A stretch of DNA of 64,000 nt. Source: Branchiostoma floridae (taxonomy: Eukaryota; Chordata; Leptocardii; Amphioxiformes; Branchiostomatidae). Position 1 is the first letter of the stretch, and each line of letters begins with the position of its first letter. A program made the position numbers and the translations under genes. The stretch lies in contig NC_049981.1 of the NCBI RefSeq assembly GCF_000003815.2, positions 3,550,666 to 3,614,665 of the forward strand. Direction: 5' to 3'. Of the stretch, positions 1 to 12,170 are shown in pieces. The notes under the pieces are model-generated. The model made no database searches, was not told where the DNA came from, and saw only the letters and a list, made by a program, of their open reading frames with translations.

Positions 1-414
1 CGAGTATGGTCCATTGAATAGCAGAAACTAAAAAACGCATGTTTTCACATAAATGCTACCGTGAAAAGAAAAATGCACAGAGATTTATGATATTCGTTCC
101 AAATATGTATATACATTGTATAAGCTAAGTCTTCGAGAGTCATATTGTGGGGATGCAAACATGTTTAAGACTGTAGTCATCCGTCATGCTTAGCAGTAAA
201 ACTAGCAGAATATTTGAGTGGATTAATCTGACATTAAACATAAATATGACTTTGTGTAGTATATAATCCCTACAAATGTTTTGTTATGGTGATAGCATAT
301 TGTTTCATCGGTTCTATAAAAACAAAGACTGTGTATCACAGTTGTCAAGAACATGATTTGTGGAAAGCATGGCCTTGAGAAACAATATCTTGGTTTACAT
401 TTCAGGTAAATTCT
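1..414. other. No recognisable gene
   Basis: A+T-rich sequence with stop codons in all frames. I see no coding signal, repeat or RNA here. Confidence 0.5.
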
Positions 415-790
415 AGTTACAGAACAATTTTGGCTTGTGAGTTATGATTGTTCGAAGATGATGCAAAATAAGGAATTTTATCAAAATCATGAAAATTGTC
501 CCACTTTAAAGGACAATTACGTAGCAACGAAACAAGAACCTGAACTTTACAAACATGCATTTGATAGACAATACATTGCTTTATAATCCATGTGAGTTTT
601 AATTGCAGAGCAACTTTGGTATGGGACTTATGATTGTTTAAAGAGAGCACAAAATGACATATTGTCAAAATCATGAAATTTGACCCACTTCGACGGAGGA
701 TTGCGTAGCAACAAAACAAGAACCCAAACTTTGCTAGCATTCATCTAATAGCCATATAGTAGGTTATTATTTGTAGTAAATTGCAAGCGA
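415..790. repeat. Two-copy tandem repeat, about 186-bp period
   Basis: Two imperfect units begin at about 420 and about 606. Each contains a stretch like TTATGATTGTT, then AAAATCATGAAA, then GCGTAGCAACAAAACAAGAAC. The open frame on the minus strand simply spans both copies, so I do not treat it as a gene. Confidence 0.6.
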
Positions 791-1562
791 AAATATTTTA
801 TACTTATGGACTTTCAGTGCTTTGAAGTTGGGCAAAATTTCAGATTCCTTACAACCTAAAAACAGTGTATTGTATTCAGGCTGCCGAGGGCCTTAGAATT
901 TACAGGGGATTAACTTTACGGCTATTTTATACAAGTTTAGGCATTGCTCTGATCAGCATATTCTGCCTTTGTTGTTTAGTTAAAGCATTGTTCAGTGATA
1001 GTGCCCTAAAGTTGGCAAATTTTCATGTTTTTGACATGCCCAAATCCGGCAAAATGGCCCCAAACTTCTTTGGCCTGTTGCCATGGCAACGAGGGGTTCT
1101 GAGAAGAAAGAAAGCTATTTCGAGGGGTTGTGTACCAAGTACTATCACTGTGCAAAAAAGGAGCTAAATCTATTTTTTGACCGGTGCCACCATTGTTTGA
1201 CCCTTACAGACATTCGCTCTTAAGTATACCTTGTAAATACTGACTTCAGTGACCCAAGCAAGAAGTATGTTTTGAGAGACGTATGCAAACGAGCTTCATT
1301 TGAAAATTTATGTGATATTTCAAAAGTGTTATATTCTATATATTTAATAGCAAAGAAGCATTTTACCTGTCAATTGTTTGCGTCCACCATACGTCCTAAC
1401 AAATTTATCCATCTCGCATTTCTTATTCTTATGCATGCTACATAGAAATATTGAAATGGGGAAAAGAAATTCAAAACTAGAAAGGCCGACATTTGCTTAG
1501 GAGTAAATACAGCATATTTCAGCCATACCCTTTCCCATACAACATTTAACTGTCTGAAATAA
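791..1562. other. No recognisable gene
   Basis: This is flanking DNA left of the putative CACTA-like element. Short open frames exist on both strands, but none has a recognisable domain, splice pattern or homology I can name. Confidence 0.4.
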
Positions 1563-1930
1563 CACTGCATGAAAACCGCTCTTTAAGCTCTCTTAAAGTG
1601 TGCTTAAGGGTGCCGTATTGACATTCTTTAAGTTACTTTACGCAATGCTTACGCATTCGTAAATATTATGTTTAAGCCATAATTACATGCGTCCGTAAAC
1701 GGCACGTAGTGGCACACATTTAAGCAACATTTAAGTTTCGTAAAGCATACTTTATTCCAAATGATTACGCTACCTTTAAGCTCTGTAAAGTTCCGTAAAA
1801 CTAAAAGATGTGATTTAAGTTGTCTTAAAGTTTTCTTAAAGAGTAATTAATGGCACTCATTTAAGATCTGTAAATCAGTTGTAAATATCGATATTTAAGC
1901 TTGATATAAGCTTCTTTATTTCAATGATTT
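1563..1930 (+). repeat. Left subterminal repeat cluster (TTAAG/TGTAAA motifs)
   Basis: Dense short motifs such as TTTAAG, CTTAAAG and CGTAAA recur every 10-30 bases right after the CACTGCA end. The mirror-image cluster lies at 8815-9203. Confidence 0.6.
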
Positions 1931-2283
1931 TGCATACTACGATCATGTGTCAGTGAATGTATCTTTTATATAATGTGGTGTAATGTTATGTAATTCAGGT
2001 ATCCTTTCTTGTTTGTTTTTTATGGTCAGCCGTTGTTGTGTTCCAATCTTTGTACATGCACGCAATCAAATATGCCATGTTTAGCTCCACCCTCTATGTC
2101 TCGGCGTGATGCATTCACTCCTGGGCCAGTAGAACATCTTGCTTTCTGCATTCTTCATCCAGTTCCGTCCATTCAGATGTCTCAGGCCTCCAGGTCATCT
2201 GGAAACGAACTTGAACTACGTAGACTTTCGTTCAGGATTGAAGGAGATACCTTCCCCATAAATCGACTAGCCGCCGCGGCGGC

Positions 2284-2335
2284 GTAACTCCCCGGGCTTG
2301 ATACGGAGCATGTTGCTAGGGGCCCGGGGAGTTAC
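2284..2335. repeat. Perfect 14-bp hairpin in a G+C-rich patch
   Basis: GTAACTCCCCGGGC (2284-2297) pairs exactly with GCCCGGGGAGTTAC (2322-2335) across a 24-base loop, and pairing extends outwards with one mismatch. A second stem of 9 bp (2451-2459 with 2477-2485) lies further right. The patch 2270-2640 is much more G+C-rich than its surroundings. No known RNA family was recognised. Confidence 0.6.
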
Positions 2336-2869
2336 ACCGCTGCGCTCCCTTGCCTTCTCTAGGAAACCAAACTGGGTAACGAGAATACCGATTCCTGCCT
2401 GCCCAACGCGCGCCCGCACTACCAGCTGGCCCCACTTACGTCGGCCCCCGACTATCGCTGCTTCTCCGAGAGGCAAAGCGATAGTTGCTAGCTGGATCGG
2501 CAGACGGGTGGGTGTTTTGGTCCCGGGGCGCGGGGATTGGTAAACCTTTGCGCGCTGGCTCTTAGGAGTTCTGGCGTCACAGGGTATCCATTGGCCGGCT
2601 AGCGCTTTCCTCCAATAAGCAGGGTGATCCAATTCTTGTCCAGGGCAGTAATAGTCGACCGACCGGCCAGGCTCACGGCTTAGTTGTTATTGGTCACCGT
2701 ACGGTGTCTGTGTCCTGGAGACATTATATTCTGCGTCCCCTGGGCTGAGTTATACGTTGGAGCTGTAGCAGGTCCACACCCAAGCAAGCTACGATCACCA
2801 AATGATGACAGACTAGATTTGAATTAGGAGCGCGAGTGCTGATTGGTCCAAATCGCGCGTTGTTCACTT

Positions 2870-3925
2870 CGTGAAACGAAGGGTTTGTTTTGAGTGCTGT
2901 TTGTGTGTGAGAGGGACGTTTGTCAGCCTGATATCTGGGGAAGGTATGAATGGATTGGTTTGATATTTGGTATGTGGGTAGGGTTAGACATGAGGAAGGA
3001 ATGGTAGGAATTGCGTTACGGCAGAGCGTTCTAGCGGAGTGTTATTGTACTGCAGCAGAACTTCCGGTTTTGATATTTTTTTCAGGACTTTTTTGGGTGA
3101 TGATTTTTACGTGGTAGGTAGCTGTGTAAATGAATAGTAAGGTGTGTAAGTTTTGGGCACTTAGGGGTTTTGCTGGGTCGGTGAAAGTCATTCTTGTGTT
3201 AGGTTTTGAGAAGGAATAATGCAAGCAGGGGTCGATGGATCGGAATGACTGTAGGTATGCAGATAGCTTACGTAGTGATGTACATAATTGTATGATTGTT
3301 ATGTAAATTAGGAGGTAATTAGCAGAATGCAATAGGTATGTTTGGAAACCGTTGTATGGTGCGTGTCTGTGAACAGAAAAGCTCGCGAACGGCTGGACAG
3401 ATTGCTCTGATATTTGGTATGTGGGTAGTTCTTGAGAAGGAGAAGAAACGTACGAGGCGTTTTTTCGTTTAGTGGCTTTTGAAGGTTTTGCAGGGGATGT
3501 TTGTACTTGGAAAATAGTGTATGTGGTGTGGGTATTACGCAATCGTGCTATATTTAGGTGGCATTACGTCATGCCGATACCAGCGTGGGCTGCAGTCTTA
3601 CCCCGTCTCCACAGGAAGTGACCCCAAAGGTCAACAACAAAATGGTACTACAGGGACAGTACATTATACATGGTGGGGTGTACATGTTTCCCATAAGATT
3701 TGATAATCTGTACACCAAGAATAATTGCAATGATGATATTGTATACAGGGGCATATATTATAAGTTTTAAAAGGGTTGTACAATCATGTAACAGTTACTA
3801 CCGGTACAATACATTGTTGAAAAAAGCAGGGAATGTTTTTCACAGTAACTTGTAGTCATTGATGAGATTGTTTATAGGGATTGTACATTAGACATATGGA
3901 ATACACAATGTAGTGGACTGCGTTG
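2870..3925 (+). repeat. Direct duplication, copy 1 (within the CACTA-like element)
   Basis: It matches 5040-6125 in the same order, with about 2.15 kb between equivalent points. Both share the motif GATATTTGGTATGTGGGTAG, a segment with ACTTCCGGTTTTG, and a terminal stretch around ATACACAATGTAGTGGACTG. The minus-strand open frames here recur in both copies and look like repeat-borne chance frames. Confidence 0.65.
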
Positions 3926-5039
3926 TGAAACAAAGAATGTTACATCATCATTGTTGCAAGCAACAAGTCGAAAATAATTATCTGTATTGCAGGAGTTATA
4001 TATTATACTTAAAGGGTTGTACAAGAAAACTATATTACTTTGTGGAAACGTCCATGCAATGTATTAAGTCGTCAATATTGACATGTTTTATCTCGATAGT
4101 CCATTATACACATTGGAAGTATATAACGTACTACATTGCGGAGCTAGGTAGCAATTTGCATATTTAGTATCTATGAATATCTATCAATATCTCTTTTTTT
4201 CAGTTACAAATGTAATACATGTACGTTTGACTGTCCTGTTATGAAATGCTGCGAATTAATCATTGTGCAAACTAGCCCATGGTTTGCATTTATAGAACTT
4301 GATTATAGAAGGCATTCCCCAAGTTATCTAGAGATCAAAAATCATGACGATCCGTCAACCCTTCCCGTGTTATTACCCTCCAAAGGGATGATGCAATTGC
4401 GCACGCGCGTAAGACTTGGTGTAAATTCCGGGAATTTTTACCAAGGCCACAGCAAGTAAATTTTATGGATGACATCCTCTGCAGACTTAAAAATAGTGCG
4501 ATAGGGCGAAAAAACAAGATAGGTAAAAATAACAAGATGGCTACATTTTCAAAAATAGGCACCATAAAGTTGTGACGACTGTTGTAAAAAGAATTAAAGG
4601 GACAAAACATGGCATCAGAGCCAACAAGGCATTCATTCCCGTTTTTAAGACATGTACTGGTGTGGTAAAAGTGACACTAGTGTGGTAGACTGGCATCATC
4701 ATCAAAGTTGGTAAGCACACTAATAGCTTCTATATATCCAATAAGTTCCACAACTACAGTCCTGGGTACCTCGCAAGTGTCACTTGTACAAGTACAATCA
4801 TTAGCCTACAACACCATATATTTGCTCATTTTGGTACTTTATCCCACTCCAATTATTCCACTCCAAAGGGATGATGCAACTACATAGGCGCGGAAAAAAT
4901 CCTGTAGAATTCCGGACAATTTTGCCAGTCGGACGTAACATATACTGTTAGGCTAGCCCCTGAGATGTCTATAAAAACATCCTCAAACCACCACACCCTC
5001 ACCCATTTCACGAAGGTTGAGTTCTGCGAACGCTTGTAG
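3926..5039. other. Spacer between the duplicated units
   Basis: A+T-rich sequence without a recognisable gene. It includes an open frame at 4241-4459 that has no identifiable domain. Confidence 0.35.
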
Positions 5040-6125
5040 TCAGTGCTGTTTTGATGTCAGGGGGTCGTTTGTCAGCCTGATAACTAGGGAACGCGTAAAT
5101 GGATGGTTTTGATATTTGGTATGTGGGTAGGATTAGACATGACGAAGGAATGGCAGGAATTGTGTTACAACAGGGCGCTCTAGCGGCGTGTTATGGTACT
5201 GCAACGGAACTTCCGGTTTTGCTATTTTTTTGTTTGGGACTTGTTTGGGTGATGATTTTTAAGTGGTAGGTAGCTGTGTAAAAGCATAGTAAGGTGTGTA
5301 AGTTTTGGCCACCTAGGGTTTTCGCAGGGGTGGTGAAAGTAATTCTTGTTTTAGGTTTTGAGAAGGAATAATGAGAGAAGGGGTTGATGGATGTTAATGA
5401 CTGTAGGTATGCAGATAGCTTACGTAATGATGTACATACTTGTATGCTTGTTATGCAAATTAGCTGGTAATTTGCATAATACAATAGGTATGTGTAGAAA
5501 CCCTCAAAACTCTGTGTCTGTGAACAGTCCAGCTCCTTCATGCCAACACAGATTGATCTGATATTTGGTATGTTGGTAGCTGTTGAGAAGGAGAAGAAAC
5601 GTACGAGGCGTTTTTTTGTTTAGTGGCTTTTGACGGTTTTACAGGGGATGTTTGTACGTGGAAAATAGTGTTTAGTGTGCTAAGTGTGGCGATTACGCAA
5701 TAGTGGTTATATTTAGTAGTTACGTCATTCTGCGTGTGTTGGAGTTTTGCATGGCCCGGTCCCCACAGGAAGTGACCCCAAAGGTCATAGTTGCGCAATA
5801 GAGGACAGAACGACTTATATATACCAGACGATTACAAGACAATGGTACTATAGGGACAGTACATTATACATGATGGGGTGTAAACGTTTCCTATAAGATT
5901 TGATAATATGTAGATTAAGGGCAGTGAATAAGGGCAATGGTGATATTGTTAACAGGGCCCTATATCATACGTTTTAAAAGGGTTGTACATGTAACAGTTA
6001 CTACCGGTACAATACATTGTTGAACAAAGCAGGGTTTGTTTTTCACAGTAACTTGTAGTCATTGATGAGATTGTTTATAGGGATTGTACATTAGACATAT
6101 GGGATACACAATGTAGTGGACTGCA
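5040..6125 (+). repeat. Direct duplication, copy 2
   Basis: This is the second copy of the block at 2870-3925, diverged by scattered substitutions and small indels. It is followed by about 350 bp containing a 60-codon plus-strand frame from about 6145 that ends in TGA and has no recognised family. Confidence 0.65.
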
Positions 6126-6699
6126 TGTTACATCATCATTGTTGCAACCATTGATACATTTGCTTCCGGTGGTGGATTTGTTATCCTACCTGCTGAAATC
6201 GGACAAATTTCTTGTTGGATAGATAAGCATTTGGTCTCTCTTCCAAGGAAGAAATTATGCATCCCGTATGTTATCCCGGACAGAAAAAGATGTCGCGAGG
6301 CGTATAGTCCTATTGACTGACAAACCCCGTGCGGGCGGATAAAGCGTTCCCGCCACGGCAGGACTTGGGGCAGCTGGACTGAATTCACCGGGCGACGAGC
6401 GGCTTGTCATGGTCGTCAGTAGGGCTCCCATAACCTGGCGAAATGGTTGGAAATTAACCACTCTACCCGGAAAAGTCAATACTTGGACAAATACATGCGA
6501 TGTACATCTCCAAGTTAAAATTTTATCAACTCACCATTTGGTTTTATGTCCATTTGCAACGTGTTGGTGAACTTTATCTAGAATTTGTCAAAGTTATGAG
6601 ACCTCTGAACATTCCTATGTCCAAAGAAATCCGCTGAAAATTCAAAAATTGGCTTTCTTTGCGGTAAATTTTTCCCTTCGAAGATTGTCGCCTTTCCTG

Positions 6700-7200
6700 A
6701 TCATATGTAAGGGACACGGGATCATCTAAAAAGTTCCATGAGTTGCAAGGCGCAAGCCCATATATATTTTTTGTACTTTCATGTCTGGATTTCCCAGCGA
6801 TTAATTAAAGGTGGGTCACAAGTGCCAAGTAGCATAATCCCGCCATTTGTACTGATATGTGGCGAGAACGTTTGGGCAAGAGACACGGGGTCATGTCAGA
6901 ATTTCAATAAGTTTCAAGTCGCAAGCCCAAAATGGAAGTTATACGTTTATGTCTTGTATGCGATGTAATGTAGAGTATATAGGTCACAAGTGGTAATTAA
7001 CATAAGCGCGTCATTTGCACTGATATGTCGCGAGAACGATTAGGTGAGAGACACGCACGGGGTCATGTCAAAAGTTCCATGAGTCACAAGTCGCAAGCCC
7101 AGATGGATAGTTATTTAAACGATTGGGTAAGAGACAAGGGGTCATCTGAAAAGTTCCATGAGTTCCAAGTCGCAAGCCCAAAATGGAAGTTATACTTTTA
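6700..7200 (+). repeat. Imperfect tandem array, about four units
   Basis: Units at about 6700, 6850, 7020 and 7117 share GAGACACGGGGTCATGTC, GTTCCATGAGT and CAAGTCGCAAGCCCAAAATG. Spacing varies (about 100-170 bp), which suggests decay. No coding role is apparent. Confidence 0.6.
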
Positions 7201-8814
7201 TGTACCTGAGGAGGAGCATTCCGTGACGACACCAGCCATCACATTTTGAAGGTGTTCGCTGGGGATGTGAAGATCATTTATGTGGATCTCACCAATGATG
7301 GCGTTGATGTGATCAACGTTATTGTTTTATGTGTTATCTTATTGATATTTTGATGCAACCGTCGATTTTAGCCCAGTCAATATAAGTCTTTATCTTTAAA
7401 CGACCATGAAAGGTATTTTCTTTGTCCATGGAAATGAATGGACAGGGACAGTTTGTGTCATGTGCACAGACAAGAAAGGATGGATGATAGAATACTTTTA
7501 AAATACAGCCTACTGCCTAAATCCTTTTTTTCGGCGCACCTCACCAAACACATCAAAATCCACGAATAATTCCAACAACATAAACGCTGTTAAGCTAGCA
7601 AAGCTAGTCTACAAGTAAACCCTGCACCACTGCACCATCACCCATTTCACGAAGGTTGAGTTCTGCGAACGCTTGTTTAAATTGAAATAATGATTTGCAT
7701 AGTCAGCAGACATGATGGTCTATGTTATGTGTATTGCTATTGTTATTCATAGACAGGCTTGCTGACCATTTCACAATTGAACAATAGAGTCTAAGTCAAC
7801 AGCCCAAGAAGAGTGTAAAATGTATTCCAGTCTAAATACATGCTAAAAAGCTTGCCCATGCAGAAATCACGTCTAGAAATTGTACATTTTACCACCGCAT
7901 AGAAAAAAATGAATAAGTTCAGTCAAATGCAAACATGATAAGGTCAATTAAAGCCAGCAGGAAAAGTCAAATCATGAAAGTGAGCTCAGATGAGCCTGGC
8001 GGAAATCAAAGACATTAAACAACGTAATATAGAATGTCCTTGCAGAAATGAATTCTTATTGTGCCGAGGAAATTCAGCCCCCAGGCTGGGAGAGACTGCT
8101 GCAGCGCGTTATATCTAGTAATGAAAGTTATGAAAACATGAACTTTATGTGATCCGGTATGAACGACTTTCTGTGGTGTCTACGGTACAATTTGGTACTT
8201 GATTGTGTTTTAAAGTTCAGAAATGGATTGAAACAAAGATGACGTGGGGTGAGTCAGTGGATATGTAAACAAAGAAAAAATCCCGCTCGGAACTTGAATT
8301 TGTTTTTAGATACACTTGCTGGCTCTCATTAAACCCGCTACTTCACAATTTGTGTTCTGCAATTCATATTGGTCGATCTTTTGATACTGTGCAAGTATTT
8401 ACAAGGCTGAAAATGTGCATAATTCGAGAAAATCAGTTACCACATCGGTAAACCAAATATTTGTATGATGCTTTGTTTTGTTTTGTTTTAGTTTGCGTAG
8501 ACTGCACAGGCCGTCTCCTACGCGACGCCTTCGAATCTAAAACAATTAGGCATTGCATGCTATAGCTTTAGGATCTAAGTCCTGTTACGTTTTATGTCTT
8601 TATATCTGAAACTCTATCACATATATCAGTAAATTGTACTACATATTTTTTGGCAGTATCATGAGTCAATGCAGAGTTGGTGTTGCCCGCTTCTGCAGGA
8701 CTTTTGCCTCCTCACTCGCTTTTGAATAAACTCTAGTATGACAAGATATCAAGGAGTAAAGTATTCAAAATCCATTAATTGAAGAAAAAATTAGACTGAT
8801 GACAGACGCTGCTA
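7200..8814. other. Interior of the CACTA-like element, no gene seen
   Basis: No long frame or domain is recognised. A segment near 7640-7670 repeats the motif GAAGGTTGAGTTCTGCGAAC seen near 5022, so repeat-family material is scattered inside the element. Confidence 0.4.
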
Positions 8815-9203
8815 CCACCAACCTTAAGCAGCTTAAATAAAGCTTAAATAAACGACTTTAAACTCTTCTAATGGGCGTTTAAAAGTATCGTAATGAAATA
8901 ATTAAAATGAAGAGTAAAAGCGATGATTATTTTATTCAATACATATAAACTTTGTTGGCAAAACTGCGCAAATTAATGTCATATCTTTAAGGCAAAGTTA
9001 AGTGTACCTTAACTAATATGTAAAGTTATTTACATGTTTAAGTGGACTTAACGTTTTTCTTAAATGTGTCTTAAATATCGATTTTTAGTTTTGGCATTTA
9101 CGACTTCTTAAATGTAGCTTAATAATAGCTTAATCATATTCAAATGTTTAAGCTTCATTTACGAATCCATTAAGCATGCTTAAATATCCAATTTGGTGCA
9201 GTG
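8815..9203 (-). repeat. Right subterminal repeat cluster
   Basis: CTTAAA, TTAAGC and GTAAAG motifs recur densely up to the terminal TGCAGTG. It is the mirror partner of 1563-1930, supporting two ends of one element. Confidence 0.6.
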
Positions 9204-9629
9204 TAACCCCTGCTCGAAAATGGAACATTTAGGGGCACACCCCAGTTTCTCGCCCCCATTGAAACGTACAGTTAAGAGACTATTTTCAACGACGCCGTAT
9301 TCCAAACAAAATTTTCCCCGGGAACTACACCTATACAGTATACAGGAAGTAAAAATGTACCATTTGGTCTAACATATCTGATTTGCATGAAAATTGTAGG
9401 ACCTAAAATCTTACAATATCCTAATGAATGTCGAAAGCCTGTAGCGATGACATTATCGGTCAAGCTGCCCGGGGCGCTTCACTGTTTGCGTCCTCGGAGC
9501 GATACCCGGAAGAAGATGTGTCGACAAAAACTTACCAAAAACAACATATAGGGGTCGAAGTTTATACTAGCAGCGGATCCGCTACGCTAATTTTACACTG
9601 AGTAACTGGACACTGGTCTGGTCGATATT
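9204..9629. other. No recognisable gene
   Basis: Flanking DNA right of the CACTA-like element. A 63-codon minus-strand frame (9272-9463) shows no known motif. Confidence 0.35.
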
Positions 9630-9925
9630 TAGCGGGAGGGGGGGGGGGGGTCCCCGGGGGGGGGGGGGGGTTTTGGACCCAGGAAAAAAAAAGGAGCCCG
9701 AGGGAGGGCCTTGGAAAAAAAATTTTAGCGGGGGGGAGGGCCCAGGAAAAATTTTTTGCTCCGAAAAACAGGGAAAATTGGTCCGCCCAAAGCCGGAAAT
9801 GGGGTTTCGGAGGGGCAAGAATTCAAAAATTCCCCGGGGCTTAAATACTTTGGCGCCCGGGAAGGGAAAAAAAATTGGGGACTTCGGCGCTCCCAATGCT
9901 GGAATTCACTATTCCCCCCAGAAAA
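9630..9925. other. Probable low-quality assembled sequence
   Basis: Long runs of G, A and C with smeared homopolymers (for example 9640-9670 and 9711-9760) give overlapping open frames on both strands. This pattern is typical of the unreadable tail of a Sanger trace rather than biology. Confidence 0.6.
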
Positions 9926-11796
9926 TTTGCCTGCCGCGCCTTTGACTCTATCTCTGTTAAACACCCCTACCACGTTGGAAAACTATTGGGGGTACCATAG
10001 TATTTACAAACTATTGATGTTACATAGTATTTACCGTTTTAACGCTGGTATAAAGGTAGGCTTTCTTTTGAAGCTGGCGCGGCAAAGACATGAAGCCGAA
10101 GTTCATAACGGACGTGGTAGACTATTCTCAGAGTTCTACTGTACGGTATAATAAATTCTCGATAAAGTTACCAAAATGCGACGTAAAAAATGTACTTCCG
10201 GTTTGCAATGCCACCTTTCAGTCATGGTGACAAAATTCAGTGCCTTAGAAAAATTTGCATATCTTGCCAACATCTGTGCACCAACACATGTCGGTATTTT
10301 CCTAAGATTTTACTGAAAAAAATGACAGGAAAAAGCCTCTTTTCCTTCATAATTTTGTACGCTCTGGAAGACGACTGGTGACGAAGTAAGTGCACGTGCT
10401 GTCTGTGAAACCGACGGTGAGACTTGTACATTCAGCGACTTGAGCTCAAATCAAACGCACGCAGTACAAGACGTGCCCAACCCGATTCGCATGTGGGAAA
10501 TGTTGTTATACGTGCCGTTACCATGACAACAGCCTTGGCTGCAGTCCTTAGATATACCGATTAGACAGGGCGTGCCACTTTATGCGAAAAATCGAATCGA
10601 CTTGCGACCAATCACAGCCAGCAGCGGCTCCAACAAAGACGGTAACATAACGTCAATCAAGAAGAGGCACGAAACTTTGCGAAAATAAACCGAGAAACTG
10701 CAATGTTTGGGACTGGATAACATACACAAGTATCTCTCTAAGACGCCGACCTGTCAAGAAGTGGACGACGCAGAAACTATTGCTTCTTCTACAGCTGTTG
10801 AGGGACAAGGACAAGGGGCAGCGGTGCAGTCAGGGCTGACACCGATCGCGAGGAAACGACGCCAGGGCCGCGGTGGACGGCTCGACTGTCGAGCCCGTCT
10901 CAAATCCAAGAAAAATGGCGCAAGAGGTGGCAGTGGCTTCGGCACATCGGTGACGAGTGGTGTGTGACTTGCGTTTACAGTTTGCACCACGAGAAAAACA
11001 TCCTTTAACGATTCCTTTGTCGATAGTCTTTAAACTATGAAAACAGGAAGCGTGAGAAAGAATCTGAACTAACCAAGGAGCTTTTATCTGATAAAAGCTC
11101 ATTGAACTAACGTGTCGGATTTACCATAAATTCCAATTTCCCGTTAAATGCATTTTAAATCGTACAAGGTCCGGGTGATTCCGATCGGAATTGCAAATTA
11201 GAATCGTGAATAAATGTGAATGTTACCGAATAAATAGTATCATAATATTTCTTTTGTCATGCTTGTTCATTTGCTTACGCACCTTCAACAATAAAAGTGG
11301 CATAATACAGACATAAAGTTAACATGTTGCTGCAACATCGTGCTGGCAAAATGTATGTTTATTCATATAAACATTGCACAGGTAACACAATTGTTTAGAT
11401 TTACAGTTCGAAACATTCTAACGATAAATATTGATGAGGAAATAATCATTCTCGCCATTGTTAAACTTACTTATCAAAACTAAACTGGCCAATTTTCCCG
11501 CGATTTCCGCCAAGTAGCATTTCCTCGATTGTCTCAACTTACCCTGCCAAATTCAATTCTTCCGAAAATGATTGGTATTGCTACGCGGAATGTTGGCAAA
11601 TTCATTGACAAAGACACGTACTCTGACATGCAAGGAACGCGTACCTTCTGCTACCGTCCAAATGACCTTGTCGTTAACTCCAAATCCTCGCAAACAACCA
11701 TCTTATATGTACATGTATATAAAACCAGGCGTAAGGTGACATTAGTCCGCTGTGTTGTCAAGATATGCATGTGTTCCTATATAAACGGGGTTGGAA
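9926..11796. other. Intergenic; possible decayed transposon coding relic
   Basis: No secure gene. The plus frame at 10707-10967 is followed in a shifted frame (about 10900-11010) by a Trp/Cys-containing stretch (motif WLRHIGDEWC, then a Cys and a His-His) loosely like zinc-finger N-termini of some transposases. A frame change would be needed, so I do not call a gene. Confidence 0.25.
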
Positions 11797-12170
11797 GGCC
11801 CCGCTATTGAATATTAATTAGACTTCGTCTTCCTCTTCGTTGATTGGCTGGCTCGTTAAATTCAATTAACTTGCACGTGCGGGGCTCTGCGGGGTGACGT
11901 CACGGCAAAAGGCCGAAAGAAAACCATTCATTAATTAATCATTCTAAAATAGTTTTTGCCAAAAATTTTATTTGAATCATGTAACCAAATGTCCAGTGCC
12001 TATCTATACTGACTTTCATGTCATTTAATTGTAAAACCAGGGTACAGGGGGCCAAGATATTCCGTTTTGGTCTAAAAATGACCAAAAAACTCAATAAAAT
12101 CATTTTAGAGGCAGATATGGGAAAAAAATGAAGAAAGGCATCAAGGTATTGGCCCACTCTACCAATCAGG
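11797..12170 (+). repeat. About 370-bp interspersed repeat, copy 1
   Basis: It matches 13113-13485 in direct orientation, sharing GAGGCCCCGCT/GAAGGCCCCGCT, a CAATAAAATCATTTTAGAGG motif and an AAACCAGGGT-like segment. The inner part also resembles the repeat units inside the piggyBac-like foldback element at 18951-22090. Confidence 0.65.

Larger units (their letters stand above)
1563..9203. mobile_element. Putative EnSpm/CACTA-like DNA transposon, 7.64 kb
   Basis: The left end begins CACTGCA at 1563 and the right end finishes TGCAGTG at 9203, so the termini are inverted. The 3-bp TAA at 1560-1562 is repeated at 9204-9206, a 3-bp target duplication as CACTA elements make. Both ends carry 350-400-bp clusters of short TTAAG/CTTAA and TGTAAA motifs, matching the subterminal repeats known in this superfamily. 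No intact transposase was recognised inside, so it is probably non-autonomous or decayed. Internal content is a hairpin-bearing G+C-rich segment, a large direct duplication and a small tandem array. The termini are short, so chance matching cannot be excluded. Confidence 0.5.

Noticed and set aside
2270-2640. rRNA or small nuclear RNA gene
   Set aside because: The G+C-rich hairpins drew attention, but the sequence does not match any rRNA, U-snRNA, 7SL or RNase P landmark I can recall.
9582-10151. Glycine/proline-rich frames on both strands
   Set aside because: They arise from homopolymer smears that look like poor base calls.
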